64,000 bases of DNA from Solimonas thermocellulolyticum (GCF_040327995.1 NZ_JBEPIJ010000005.1:124001-188000); one strand, 5' to 3'. Positions 8,297 to 20,966 are shown, counted from the first letter of the stretch. The notes: a model not told the origin generated them from the sequence alone. Numbers and translations: made by a program.

Positions 8297-10531
8297 ATGC
8301 AATCCATCGACACCGAAAAACTGCCGCTGCGCGTCTTCGCTGAGAAGGCCTATCTCGACTATTCGATGTACGTCGTGCTCGACCGCGCGTTGCCGAACAT
8401 CGCCGACGGTTTGAAGCCGGTGCAGCGGCGCATCGTCTACGCGATGAGCGAGCTCGGCCTGTCGGCGGGTGCCAAGCACAAGAAGTCCGCACGCACCGTC
8501 GGCGACGTGATCGGCAAGTTCCATCCGCACGGCGACTCGGCCTGCTATGAGGCCATGGTCGCGATGGCGCAGCCGTTCAACTACCGCTACCCGCTGATCG
8601 ACGGGCAGGGGAACTGGGGCTCGCCGGACGATCCAAAATCCTTTGCCGCGATGCGCTATACCGAGTCGCGGCTGACACTATACGCGGCCACGCTGCTGTC
8701 CGAGCTCGAACAGGGCACGGTCGATTGGGTGCCGAACTTCGACGGCACGCTGCAGGAGCCCAAGCTACTGCCGGCGCGGCTGCCGAACATCCTCGTCAAC
8801 GGCACGACCGGGATCGCGGTCGGCATGGCCACCGACATTCCGCCACACAACATCCGCGAGCTGGTGGCCGCCTGCCTGCATCTGCTCAAGCATCCGAACG
8901 CACACATCGAGAAGCTCTGCGAGTTCGTGCCGGCGCCGGATTTTCCGACCGCCTGCGAGATCGTCTCCGAGCCGCACGACCTGCTCAAGATCTATCAGAC
9001 CGGTACGGGCCAGGTTCGCGCGCGGGCACGCTGGGAGCGCGAGGACGACGGTGACATCGTCATCACCCATCTGCCGTTCCAGGTGTCGCCGGCGCGAGTG
9101 CTCGAACAGATCGCCGAGCAGATGCGCGCGAAGAAGCTGCCGCTGGTCGAGGATTTGCGCGATGAGTCCGATCATGAGAACCCGACGCGGTTGGTCATCG
9201 TGCCGCGTTCGAATCGCGTCGATGCCGAGCAGTTGATGGCGCACCTGTTCGCGACCACTGATCTCGAAAAGAGCTACCGGGTCAATCTCAACATGATCGG
9301 CCTCGATGGCCGGCCGCGGGTCAAGAACCTCAAGGAGATTCTGGGCGAGTGGTTGGAGTACCGGTTCGCGACGGTCACGCGCCGTCTCAACCATCGTCTC
9401 GGCAAGGTCAACGAGCGCCTGCACTTGCTCGAAGGCCTGCTGATCGCCTATCTGAACATCGACGAGGTGATCCGCATCATCCGCTACGAGGATGACCCCA
9501 GGGCGAGCCTGATCCGTACCTTTGCGCTCACCGAGGTGCAGGCCGACTACATCCTCGACCTCAAGCTGCGTCACCTGCAGAAAATTGAGGAGATGAAGAT
9601 CAAGGGCGAGCAGGAGGAGCTGGCGGCCGAGCGGGCACGGCTTGAAGAACTGCTCGGCGACGACCACAAGCTGCGCCAGCTGATCGGTGAAGAGCTCAAG
9701 GAGGACGCCAAGAAATACGGTGATGCACGCCGTTGCCCGATCAACGCCAAGCCGCCGGCGCAGGCGCTCGAAGTCAACGAGATCGTGCCGGCTGAGCCGG
9801 TGACCGTGGTGCTGTCCAAGGCCGGCTGGATCCGTGCCGGCAAGGGACACGAACTCGATCCGCTGGCACTCAGCTACAAGGCCGGTGACGAATACCTCTG
9901 CCATGTGCGTGGCAAGACCCATCAGTTGCTGGTGCTGATCGACCACAAGGGGCGCTGCTACACGCTCAATCCGCGCGAGCTGCCGAGCGCGCGCTCGCAG
10001 GGCGAGCCGGTGACCAAATGGCTGGAACTGCAGGACGGCGGACGCATCGTCGGCTTGATGATGGGCGATGCACACGAGCGCTACGTGCTCGGCAGCGACG
10101 AGGGTTATGGTTTCCTCGCGCGCCTCGGTGATCTAGAAGCCAACAAGCGCGCCGGCAAGGCCGTGGTCAACGCCGGCGACGGCAGCGTGCTACCACCGCT
10201 GCGCGCGGCCGATCCGGCCACCGACCGCCTGGCGCTGGCGACCGCCGAAGGGCGTCTGCTGATCTTCCCCCTGAGCGAGTTGCCCGAGCTGGCCAAGGGC
10301 AAGGGTAACAAGCTGATCGCCCTCAAGGGCGAAGACCGCATACTCGGTGCCGCCGTGCTGTCGCCGACGGCGAGCCTGGAGCTGGTCTGCGGCAAGCGCA
10401 CGCTGACGCTCAAGCCCGCGGACTTGCAACACTACGTCGGTTCGCGAGCGACCCGCGGCAGCCACCTGCCGCGGGGCTTCCAGCGCGTGGACGGCATGAA
10501 CGCGGTGGAGGCCGCAAAACCCCAGTCATGA
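8297..10531 (+). CDS. parC: DNA topoisomerase IV subunit A
   Basis: 744 residues from ATG 8297. A TTG nine codons upstream is possible, but MQSIDTEKLPLRVFAEKAYL fits the family start. The catalytic Tyr lies in the AMRYTESRLT segment near residue 120. The quinolone-resistance region reads HPHGDSACYEAM, with the wild-type Ser and Glu. The C-terminal third forms the DNA-wrapping beta-pinwheel. With ParE it cuts and religates duplex DNA to unlink sister chromosomes. It is on the same strand as parE but separated from it by the VapC remnant, so it may rely on its own promoter. Confidence 0.96.
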   Translation: MQSIDTEKLPLRVFAEKAYLDYSMYVVLDRALPNIADGLKPVQRRIVYAMSELGLSAGAKHKKSARTVGDVIGKFHPHGDSACYEAMVAMAQPFNYRYPLIDGQGNWGSPDDPKSFAAMRYTESRLTLYAATLLSELEQGTVDWVPNFDGTLQEPKLLPARLPNILVNGTTGIAVGMATDIPPHNIRELVAACLHLLKHPNAHIEKLCEFVPAPDFPTACEIVSEPHDLLKIYQTGTGQVRARARWEREDDGDIVITHLPFQVSPARVLEQIAEQMRAKKLPLVEDLRDESDHENPTRLVIVPRSNRVDAEQLMAHLFATTDLEKSYRVNLNMIGLDGRPRVKNLKEILGEWLEYRFATVTRRLNHRLGKVNERLHLLEGLLIAYLNIDEVIRIIRYEDDPRASLIRTFALTEVQADYILDLKLRHLQKIEEMKIKGEQEELAAERARLEELLGDDHKLRQLIGEELKEDAKKYGDARRCPINAKPPAQALEVNEIVPAEPVTVVLSKAGWIRAGKGHELDPLALSYKAGDEYLCHVRGKTHQLLVLIDHKGRCYTLNPRELPSARSQGEPVTKWLELQDGGRIVGLMMGDAHERYVLGSDEGYGFLARLGDLEANKRAGKAVVNAGDGSVLPPLRAADPATDRLALATAEGRLLIFPLSELPELAKGKGNKLIALKGEDRILGAAVLSPTASLELVCGKRTLTLKPADLQHYVGSRATRGSHLPRGFQRVDGMNAVEAAKPQS

Positions 10532-10550
10532 GGCGGTCGCGAACGTCGCG

Positions 10551-10578
10551 CTTGAATTCATGGTCATAGCCCGCAATT
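10551..10578 (+). promoter_or_regulatory. Possible sigma-32-type heat-shock promoter for htpX
   Basis: In the 118 bp between parC and htpX, CTTGAA (10551-10556) is followed after 13 nt by CCCGCAAT (10570-10577). The sigma-32 consensus is roughly CTTGAAA, 13-15 nt, CCCCATNT. The -35 is good and the -10 is only a half match. htpX is a heat-shock gene in E. coli, which makes the assignment sensible but unproven. Confidence 0.35.
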
Positions 10579-10649
10579 AGCCGGACATCGGTCCCGGGAA
10601 TGCCGGCTATGAGCGTCTGTCCCAACCTTCGTGGAGTCGTTCTCGCGTC

Positions 10650-11528
10650 ATGAAACGCATCGCATTGTTTTTGCTCACCAACATCGCGGTACTCGTGGTG
10701 CTCTCGGTGGTCGCCAGCGTGCTTGGCGTCGACCGCTTCCTGACCCAAGAAGGTCTCAGCCTGCAGGCCCTGCTGATCTTCAGTGCGATCTTCGGCATGG
10801 GCGGGTCGTTCATCTCGCTGGCGATGTCCAAGTGGATGGCCAAGCGCGCTACCGGCGCCCAGGTCATCACCCAGCCGCGGAACTCGGCCGAGATGTGGCT
10901 GTTACAGACGGTGGAGCGCCAGGCGCGCGCCGCCGGGATCGGTATGCCCGAGGTCGCGATCTACGACGCGCCGGAGCCGAATGCTTTCGCCACCGGCATG
11001 AACAAGGACAACGCACTGGTCGCCGTGTCCACCGGCCTGCTGCGCAGCATGAGCCAGGACGAAGTGGAGGCCGTGCTCGGTCACGAAGTGGCACACGTGG
11101 CCAATGGCGACATGGTCACCTTGGCCTTGATCCAGGGCGTGCTCAATACCTTCGTGATGTTCCTGTCGCGGGTCGCCGGCTACATCATCGACCGTGCGGT
11201 GTTCCGCACCGAGCGTGGCATCGGGCCGGGCTACTACATCACCGTGATCGTGCTGCAGATCGTGTTCGGTATCCTTGCGTCGATGATCGTCGCCTGGTTC
11301 TCGCGTCAGCGCGAGTTCCGCGCCGACGCCGGCGGCGCGCATCTGGCCGGCCGACGCAAGATGATCGCCGCGCTGGAACGGCTCAAGGCGGCGCACGGCC
11401 AGTCGACCCTGCCCGAGAACATGACCGCCTTCGGGATCACGGGCGGCAGGTTCGCGCAGCTGTTCTCCAGCCATCCGCCCCTCGATGCGCGCATCGCCGC
11501 GCTGCAGCAGTCGCATTCGGTGCGCTGA
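10650..11528 (+). CDS. htpX: HtpX, membrane zinc metalloprotease (housekeeping copy)
   Basis: 292 residues, family length. Two N-terminal transmembrane helices (about 5-25 and 33-53) precede the M48 peptidase domain with the zinc motif HEVAHVANGDM near residue 140. Two further hydrophobic segments lie around 155-215, and the third zinc ligand is in the REFRADAGGA segment. HtpX degrades misfolded inner-membrane proteins on the cytoplasmic side, complementing FtsH. It stands alone downstream of parC with a possible heat-shock promoter. A second, diverged HtpX lies at 46595-47503; this copy, in a core neighbourhood, is probably the ancestral one. Confidence 0.95.
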   Translation: MKRIALFLLTNIAVLVVLSVVASVLGVDRFLTQEGLSLQALLIFSAIFGMGGSFISLAMSKWMAKRATGAQVITQPRNSAEMWLLQTVERQARAAGIGMPEVAIYDAPEPNAFATGMNKDNALVAVSTGLLRSMSQDEVEAVLGHEVAHVANGDMVTLALIQGVLNTFVMFLSRVAGYIIDRAVFRTERGIGPGYYITVIVLQIVFGILASMIVAWFSRQREFRADAGGAHLAGRRKMIAALERLKAAHGQSTLPENMTAFGITGGRFAQLFSSHPPLDARIAALQQSHSVR

Positions 11529-11551
11529 CGCTTCGTGTGTCTGCTGGCGCT

Positions 11552-11578
11552 CGGGCCGGCCAGGCATGGGCCGGCCCG
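11552..11578 (+). terminator. GC-rich hairpin after htpX
   Basis: A perfect 10-bp inverted repeat (CGGGCCGGCC and its complement, loop of 7) begins 24 nt after the htpX stop. No T-run follows on the plus strand, so it may protect the mRNA 3' end or support Rho-dependent ending rather than act as an intrinsic terminator. Confidence 0.4.
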
Positions 11579-11673
11579 GAGTGCGCCGCGAAGGGCTTGA
11601 TTTGCGCTCGACATTCGACGGACGCCGTCGTGCGCCGCGGGCCCATTCGGACCATTCGGCCAAGCGGTATGGG

Positions 11674-11814
11674 CTGGATTCGCTGGCTTCGATCCGCTAT
11701 GATTCGCGCCCCTTGGGGCGGAACTCGATACCGATGGGCCGCGTCGGCTGACGCTTGGGTCGGGACCGCCTCCAGATACAAGGCTTGAGAAAGGCCCCTC
11801 CGCGGGCCTTTTTT
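11674..11814 (+). promoter_or_regulatory. Promoter and attenuator-like leader of the rimP-nusA operon
   Basis: The 323 bp between htpX and rimP hold no gene and no tRNA that I can fold, although many gammaproteobacteria have a tRNA here. A sigma-70-like element CTGGAT, 17 nt, TATGAT (11697-11702) would start RNA near 11709. The leader is GC-rich and foldable (for example CGCCCC-TT-GGGGCG near 11707). It ends in an intrinsic terminator at 11791-11814 (stem AAGGCCC/GGGCCTT, T6), 38 nt before rimP. A promoter-leader-terminator ahead of rimP resembles the known enterobacterial rimP attenuator. Homology is not established here. Confidence 0.45.
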
Positions 11815-11851
11815 GTTGGCGAAGCGTGACAGGAGGCGGCCAGTCAGGCGC

Positions 11852-12316
11852 ATGGCGGTACTCACGAAGCGATTGCAGCAGATGCTCGAACCGGTCGTCG
11901 AAGCGCTCGGTTACGAGCTGGTGTTGCTCGAATTCAGCCCGAGCACCAAGAGTGCGTTGCTGCGGCTGTACATCGACGCGCCGGGGGGCATCAGCATCGA
12001 CGACTGCGAGCGCGTGAGTCGTGAAGTGGCCGCACAGCTGGACGTCGAGGACCCGATCAGCGGCGGCTACCGGCTCGAAGTGTCTTCCCCCGGACTGGAT
12101 CGCCCGCTGGTCAAGCCGATGCATTTTCAGCGTTTCGTCGGTGAGCAGGTACGGGTGCAATTGCTGGTACCGCGTGATGGCCGCCGTCGCTACATCGGCT
12201 GGTTGCGTCACGCCGGTTGCGATGGCGTGCGGCTGCAGACCAAGGACGGGCTCGTCGAGCTCGCCTACGCGGACATCGAGCGCGCGCGGTTGGTGCCCGA
12301 ATACGATCGAGAGTAG
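11852..12316 (+). CDS. rimP: Ribosome maturation factor RimP
   Basis: 154 residues. It acts in the cytosol on late assembly of the 30S subunit. Family marks are LEPVVEALGYELVLLEF at the N-terminus, the DDCERVSREVAAQLDVEDPI segment and the signature LEVSSPGLDRPL near residue 88. A Shine-Dalgarno AGGAGG lies at 11831-11836, with the ATG at 11852. The reading frame opens upstream at 11813 inside the leader, but those residues are not family-like. It is the first gene of the rimP-nusA-infB-rbfA-truB operon and is followed by nusA after 8 bp. Confidence 0.95.
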   Translation: MAVLTKRLQQMLEPVVEALGYELVLLEFSPSTKSALLRLYIDAPGGISIDDCERVSREVAAQLDVEDPISGGYRLEVSSPGLDRPLVKPMHFQRFVGEQVRVQLLVPRDGRRRYIGWLRHAGCDGVRLQTKDGLVELAYADIERARLVPEYDRE

Positions 12317-12324
12317 GTGATCAC

Positions 12325-13815
12325 ATGAACAAGAACATCCTGTTGATGGTGGACGTGGTCTCCAATGAGAAGGGCGTCGACAAGGAATTGATCTTCGAGG
12401 CACTGGAAGCGGCGCTGGCGTCCGCTGGCAAGGAGCAGTACGGCGACGAAGCCGATCTGCGCGTGTCGATCGACCGTGAGACCGGCGATTACGAGACGTT
12501 TCGGCGTTGGACCGTGCTCGAAGACGATTCCGAAGAGTTCGAGTATCCGGAGCGTCAGATCAAGCTGTCGTATGCGCGCAAAGAGAAACCGGATGCGCAG
12601 CCCGGGGACGTGATCGAGCGTAAGGTCGATTCGGTGGATTTCGGCCGCATCGGCGCGCAGAAGGCCAAACAGGTGATCGTGCAAAAGGTGCGCGAGGCTG
12701 AGCGTGCGCAGGTGGTCGAGGCCTTCCGCGATCGCGTCGGGGAGTTGATCACCGGTCAGGTCAAGCGTCTGGAGCGTGGCAATGTCATCGTCGATCTGGG
12801 TGGCAATGCAGAAGCGATCATCCTGCGCGACCAACTGATCCCGCGCGAGTCCGTGCGCCCCGGTGATCGCATCCGCGGTTATCTTTACGAGGTCAGTCCG
12901 CAGGCGCGTGGCCCGCAGTTGTTCCTGTCGCGCACCTCGCCGCAGTTTCTGATGGAGCTGTTCAAGCTCGAAGTGCCGGAGATCGCACAAGGTCTGATCG
13001 AGCTCAAGGGCGCGGCCCGCGATCCGGGCTTGCGCGCAAAGATCGCGGTGCAGGCCAAGGACAAGCGTATCGACCCCGTCGGCGCCTGTGTGGGCATGCG
13101 CGGTTCGCGCGTGCAGAGCGTATCCAATGAGCTCGCCGGAGAGCGTGTCGACATCGTGCCGTGGGACGAGAACATCGCCCAGTTCGTCATCAATGCGATG
13201 GCGCCTGCCGAGGTCGAGACCATCATCGTCGACGAGGAGTCTCATTCGATGACGATCGGCGTGGCCGAGGAAAAGCTGGCACAGGCGATCGGGCGCGGCG
13301 GCCAGAACGTCCGGCTCGCGTCCGAGTTGACCGGCTGGGTGCTCAACGTGATGAGCACCGCCGACGCCGAGGCCAAGAAAGAGGAAGAAAATCAATCCGT
13401 TTTGCAGAGCTTCATGGAGGCGCTGGACGTCGACGAGGAAGTCGCGACCGTGCTCGTGCAAGAAGGCTTCACCACGCTCGAAGAGATCGCCTACGTACCC
13501 ACCCAGGAGCTCCTGAAAATCGAGGAGTTCGACGAGGAGATCGTCGAGGAGCTGCGCAACCGTGCCCGTGACGTTCTGCTGACCAAGGCCATCGCCAAGG
13601 CCGAACAGCGCGCGCATGCGCAACCGTCGGAGGATCTGCTCGCGGTCGAGGGAATGGATGAGGATACGGCGTACCAGCTTGCCGAGTCCGGCGTGAGTGA
13701 TTGCACGGCACTTGCCGACCTGGCCACGGACGAGCTCGTCGAGCTACTGCCGGAGCTGGGCGAGGCTCGCGCCTCGGCACTGATCATGGCAGCACGCGCA
13801 AAGGCCTACGCCTGA
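12325..13815 (+). CDS. nusA: Transcription elongation/termination factor NusA
   Basis: 496 residues, proteobacterial length. The domains in order are an N-terminal RNA polymerase-binding domain (about 1-125), S1 (about 130-200, with GNVIVDLGGNAEAI), two KH domains (about 200-345, with VGACVGMRGSRVQSV and IGRGGQNVRLAS) and two C-terminal acidic repeats from about 365. NusA binds RNA polymerase and modulates pausing, intrinsic termination and antitermination. The start is an ATG at 12325, 8 bp after rimP. NusA autoregulates this operon in E. coli; the attenuator-like leader upstream of rimP is a plausible site for that here (inference). Confidence 0.96.
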   Translation: MNKNILLMVDVVSNEKGVDKELIFEALEAALASAGKEQYGDEADLRVSIDRETGDYETFRRWTVLEDDSEEFEYPERQIKLSYARKEKPDAQPGDVIERKVDSVDFGRIGAQKAKQVIVQKVREAERAQVVEAFRDRVGELITGQVKRLERGNVIVDLGGNAEAIILRDQLIPRESVRPGDRIRGYLYEVSPQARGPQLFLSRTSPQFLMELFKLEVPEIAQGLIELKGAARDPGLRAKIAVQAKDKRIDPVGACVGMRGSRVQSVSNELAGERVDIVPWDENIAQFVINAMAPAEVETIIVDEESHSMTIGVAEEKLAQAIGRGGQNVRLASELTGWVLNVMSTADAEAKKEEENQSVLQSFMEALDVDEEVATVLVQEGFTTLEEIAYVPTQELLKIEEFDEEIVEELRNRARDVLLTKAIAKAEQRAHAQPSEDLLAVEGMDEDTAYQLAESGVSDCTALADLATDELVELLPELGEARASALIMAARAKAYA

Positions 13816-13853
13816 ACTCGGCGCGGCAGAGCACACGCTCGGGAAGAAACGTT

Positions 13854-16469
<2,616 letters not shown>

Positions 16470-16495
16470 TTCACGCTCAAGCGCGAGATGTGACG

Positions 16496-16876
16496 ATGGC
16501 TGCGCGCGAGTTTCCGCGAACGCTGCGCCTCAACACCCAATTGCGTGAGGAGCTCGCGATCCTGATCCGAGATTCGCTCTCGGATCCACGCGTGACCGGG
16601 GTCACGATCACCTCGGTCGACGTCGCGCCCGATCTGCGTAGCGCCCGCGTGCGGGCCAGTGTCTTGGGCGACGATGCGCGCCTCGCCGTTGCCGTCGCCG
16701 GCCTCAACCGAGCGGCGGGCAGGTTGCGCAGCGCGCTGTCGAAGCGCTTACACCTGCGCCGTGTGCCTGAGTTGCGCTTCGAGGCCGATGGTGCGCTGCG
16801 TCAGGCCGAGCGTGTCAGCGCGCTGATTCGCAAGGTCACGCGCCGCGACGCCGACGAGGCCGCGGGCGACGACTGA
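16496..16876 (+). CDS. rbfA: 30S ribosome-binding factor RbfA
   Basis: 126 residues with a single KH-like fold. REFPRTLRLNTQLREELAIL at the N-terminus and DPRVTGVTITSVDVAPDLR near residue 33 are the RbfA signatures; RVPELRFEADGALRQAERV closes the domain. The protein binds the 5' region of 16S rRNA during 30S maturation and is also needed at low temperature. It sits between infB and truB, as in most gammaproteobacteria. Confidence 0.95.
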   Translation: MAAREFPRTLRLNTQLREELAILIRDSLSDPRVTGVTITSVDVAPDLRSARVRASVLGDDARLAVAVAGLNRAAGRLRSALSKRLHLRRVPELRFEADGALRQAERVSALIRKVTRRDADEAAGDD

Positions 16877-16900
16877 AATCGCGCGGCAGGCACGACGACC

Positions 16901-17830
16901 ATGGGCAGGCCCCGGCGAGTGAACCGCCACGTCGATGGCATTCTGCTGTTCGACAAGCCGCTCGGCGTGAGCTCCAACGACGCGCTGCAGCAGGTCCGGC
17001 GTCTCTACCAGGCCGACAAGGCCGGCCATACGGGCAGCCTCGATCCGCTGGCGACGGGTGCGCTGCCGATCTGCCTCGGCGAGGCGACCAAGCTCTGCGG
17101 CGTGTTGCTCGATGCGGACAAGCACTATGTCGCGGAGGCGCAGCTTGGGGTGCGCACCAGCACCGGCGACGCCGAGGGTGACGTCATCGAAACCGCTGCC
17201 GTGCCGTCTCTCGAATCGTTGACCCGCGCCGCCGCCGGAATGCTCGGCGAGATCGAGCAGGTGCCACCGATGTATTCGGCGCTCAAGCACGATGGACAGC
17301 GTTTGTACGCGCTCGCCCGTCAGGGGATCGAGATCGAGCGGCCGGCGCGCCGGGTCAGGATCCACGCGCTGCAGATCGAGCCTGCGTCGGCGCCGGACCG
17401 CTTCCGTGCGCAGGTACGCTGCTCCAAAGGCACCTATGTGCGCACGCTGATCGAGGATCTCGCGCGCATGGCGGGGAGCTGTGCCCATCTGACCGCGCTG
17501 CGGCGCACCGCGGTCGCGCCGTTCGAAGGCCGTGCGCTGGTGACGCTGTCGCAGCTCGAGGCAGCAGCCGTGCAGGGCGTCGAGGCGCTCGACCGGCTGT
17601 TGCTGGCGCCGGCGGCAGCGCTGGCGCATTGGCCGCGTGTCGCGGTGAACGATGTCCAGGCGCAGCGGCTGGCGCGCGGCCAGACACTCGCGCTCGGCGC
17701 GGCGGTCGAACCAGGCCGCGTGGCCGTGATCGACCGCACGGGGACACTACTGGGACTGGCCGAAGTGACCGTCGCGGGCTGCCTGCAGCCGCGGCGCTGG
17801 CTACGGATCGAACGCTCAGACCGCTTGTGA
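16901..17830 (+). CDS. truB: tRNA pseudouridine-55 synthase TruB
   Basis: 309 residues. The catalytic motif is HTGSLDPLATGALP, with the nucleophile Asp in SLDP near residue 49; later markers are QVPPMYSALKHDGQRLY and CSKGTYVRTLIEDL. The C-terminal PUA-like domain is short. It converts U55 in the T loop of elongator tRNAs to pseudouridine. It ends the rimP operon, and its last codons overlap the putative rpsO promoter. Confidence 0.96.
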   Translation: MGRPRRVNRHVDGILLFDKPLGVSSNDALQQVRRLYQADKAGHTGSLDPLATGALPICLGEATKLCGVLLDADKHYVAEAQLGVRTSTGDAEGDVIETAAVPSLESLTRAAAGMLGEIEQVPPMYSALKHDGQRLYALARQGIEIERPARRVRIHALQIEPASAPDRFRAQVRCSKGTYVRTLIEDLARMAGSCAHLTALRRTAVAPFEGRALVTLSQLEAAAVQGVEALDRLLLAPAAALAHWPRVAVNDVQAQRLARGQTLALGAAVEPGRVAVIDRTGTLLGLAEVTVAGCLQPRRWLRIERSDRL

Positions 17831-17854
17831 TGGGTCTGTGGAAAAAGCTAGAAT
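17825..17854 (+). promoter_or_regulatory. Putative sigma-70 promoter for rpsO
   Basis: TTGTGA (17825-17830, across the truB stop), an 18-nt spacer and TAGAAT (17849-17854). The -35 matches 4 of 6 and the -10 matches 5 of 6 of the consensus. It lies 51 bp upstream of the rpsO ATG, leaving a leader in which S15 could bind its own mRNA, as in E. coli (inference). Confidence 0.5.
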
Positions 17855-17905
17855 ACCGGGCTTTCGAATTGACCTAACATCTTTGAGATTCTGGAGTTTG
17901 CAGCA

Positions 17906-18175
17906 ATGACCGTGACCGCTGAACGCAAGACGGACCTCGTCAAGAAGTTCGCCCGCAGCGCCAATGACACCGGCTCGCCGGAGGTGCAAGTGGCCCTGCT
18001 CACCGAGCGCATCAAGGCGCTGGGCCCGCATTTCGAGCAGCACAAGAAGGACAATCACTCGCGTCGCGGTCTGCTCAAGATGGTCAACCAGCGTCGTCAG
18101 ATGCTGGACTATCTCAAGCGCAAGGACGAGTCCCGTTACACCAAGCTGATCACCGAACTGGGCCTGCGCCGCTGA
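17906..18175 (+). CDS. rpsO: 30S ribosomal protein S15
   Basis: 89 residues, the normal S15 length. The helical signature GSPEVQVALLTERIKAL, then H-F-E-Q-H-K-K-D-N-H-S-R-R-G-L, is fully conserved. S15 binds the 16S rRNA central domain (helix 22 junction) and nucleates platform assembly. A Shine-Dalgarno (TGGAG) sits about 10 nt upstream. The following intrinsic terminator and then pnp reproduce the rpsO-pnp arrangement. Confidence 0.98.
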   Translation: MTVTAERKTDLVKKFARSANDTGSPEVQVALLTERIKALGPHFEQHKKDNHSRRGLLKMVNQRRQMLDYLKRKDESRYTKLITELGLRR

Positions 18176-18208
18176 TTCGCCTGCCGTCGTTGCTTGCAAC
18201 TCCGCTCG

Positions 18209-18249
18209 AAACCCCCGCTGTGAGGCTGTGGCTTTCACCGGGGGTTTTT
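18209..18249 (+). terminator. Intrinsic terminator after rpsO
   Basis: The inverted repeat AAACCCCCG ... CGGGGGTTT is followed by a T-run (TTTTTG), 34 nt after the rpsO stop. It separates rpsO from pnp, probably with partial read-through as in E. coli. Confidence 0.75.
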
Positions 18250-18389
18250 GCGTTTCTGGCACCCCGGCGGTTTTCGGCGCTGCGATGCGCCTGCGGCGCA
18301 CTCCCTTTTGGCTCGAGTCAACATCCGGCAGTGCTTCGTGAGCGCGCGATGCGCGCACCGGCCTGTCGCCAACCGTGAGAACAACACCC

Positions 18390-20495
<2,106 letters not shown>

Positions 20496-20508
20496 ATCAT
20501 GGTTGAAC

Positions 20509-20539
20509 GGGGCCGGGTTCTGCGGCAGAATCCGGCCCC
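20509..20539 (+). terminator. Long perfect hairpin directly after pnp
   Basis: It starts 13 nt after the pnp stop. A near-perfect inverted repeat (GGGGCCGGGTTCTGC against its complement, one G-T pair) forms about 13-15 bp. No T-run follows on either strand. It probably blocks 3' exonucleases or aids termination. The intrinsic terminator further down, at 20715-20735, may be the true end of the pnp message. Confidence 0.5.
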
Positions 20540-20625
20540 ACATTCGGACATACGCTCTTCTGGTGTCCGCACCGAGCACCGGAGTAGCCTTTCTGGGGAG
20601 ATCGGGGCTGCCCGCAGCGACCGGC

Positions 20626-20752
20626 AAAAAAGAAGCCCCCTGGGGAAACAGGGGGCAAGGTGCGAGAAAGGCGCAAGGCCTTTCTGGAGGAGACTCATCT
20701 GACCCGGCACGGCCACCCGGCCTGCCGGGTTTTTCGTTACCGCTTCATGTTG
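20626..20752 (-). ncRNA. Candidate small regulatory RNA opposite the pnp/phaR junction
   Basis: Reverse-strand RNA of about 127 nt, inferred from its ends. It is bounded by a strong promoter (-35 at 20787-20782, -10 at 20764-20759) and an intrinsic terminator (stem GCCCCCTG/CAGGGGGC, 20656-20635, then TTCTTTTTT). In between it folds into a 5' hairpin (ACCCGG/CCGGGT) and a middle hairpin (GAAAGGC-CTTGC-GCCTTTC). Between these lies an unpaired TCTCCTCC, complementary to Shine-Dalgarno sequences. No plausible small protein ends before the terminator. The architecture fits a trans-acting Hfq-type sRNA. I do not recognise a named family. Confidence 0.6.
20715..20735 (+). terminator. Intrinsic terminator facing pnp
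   Basis: Plus-strand stem ACCCGG/CCGGGT with loop CCTG, followed by TTTTTC. It would stop transcripts entering from pnp. On the other strand the same stem is the 5' hairpin of the candidate sRNA. Confidence 0.55.
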
Positions 20753-20758
20753 CGGTGC

Positions 20759-20787
20759 AGTATAAGGACGACTGACACCGAAGTCAA
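20759..20787 (-). promoter_or_regulatory. Strong sigma-70 promoter driving the candidate sRNA
   Basis: On the reverse strand TTGACT (20787-20782), exactly 17 nt, then TATACT (20764-20759). Each hexamer differs from consensus at one base. No protein-coding gene starts downstream on this strand, which is the main reason to propose an RNA gene. Confidence 0.7.
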
Positions 20788-20800
20788 TAGCCAGGCGGTT

Positions 20801-20866
20801 TTAATAACGTGATATTAATCATAGACTTACCATGTTCAGGCGGAACATTTGTGACGCATCCGTCAC
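20801..20866. promoter_or_regulatory. Two inverted repeats upstream of the sRNA promoter
   Basis: TTAATA-N6-TATTAA at 20801-20818 lies in an AT-rich island 14 bp beyond the -35 element. GTGACG-CATC-CGTCAC at 20851-20866 is a second perfect dyad about 64 bp beyond it. Both sit between the candidate sRNA and the phaR stop and could be operators; the binding protein is unknown. The remaining bases to 20966 show nothing recognisable. Confidence 0.4.
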
Positions 20867-20966
20867 TTGTGGCTCGTTTTGCCGATGGTCGGGAGCGGGC
20901 CGGACGCGGGCGCCCAAGCCGCCCAATGCAAGCGCGTGTGGCGGGCGCTGCGCGGTCCGAGTGGGG

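Noticed and set aside
11529..11790. Possible tRNA before rimP, as in other gammaproteobacteria
   Set aside because: No acceptor, anticodon and T-arm set could be folded; the TTCGATCC near 11690 lacks a paired stem.
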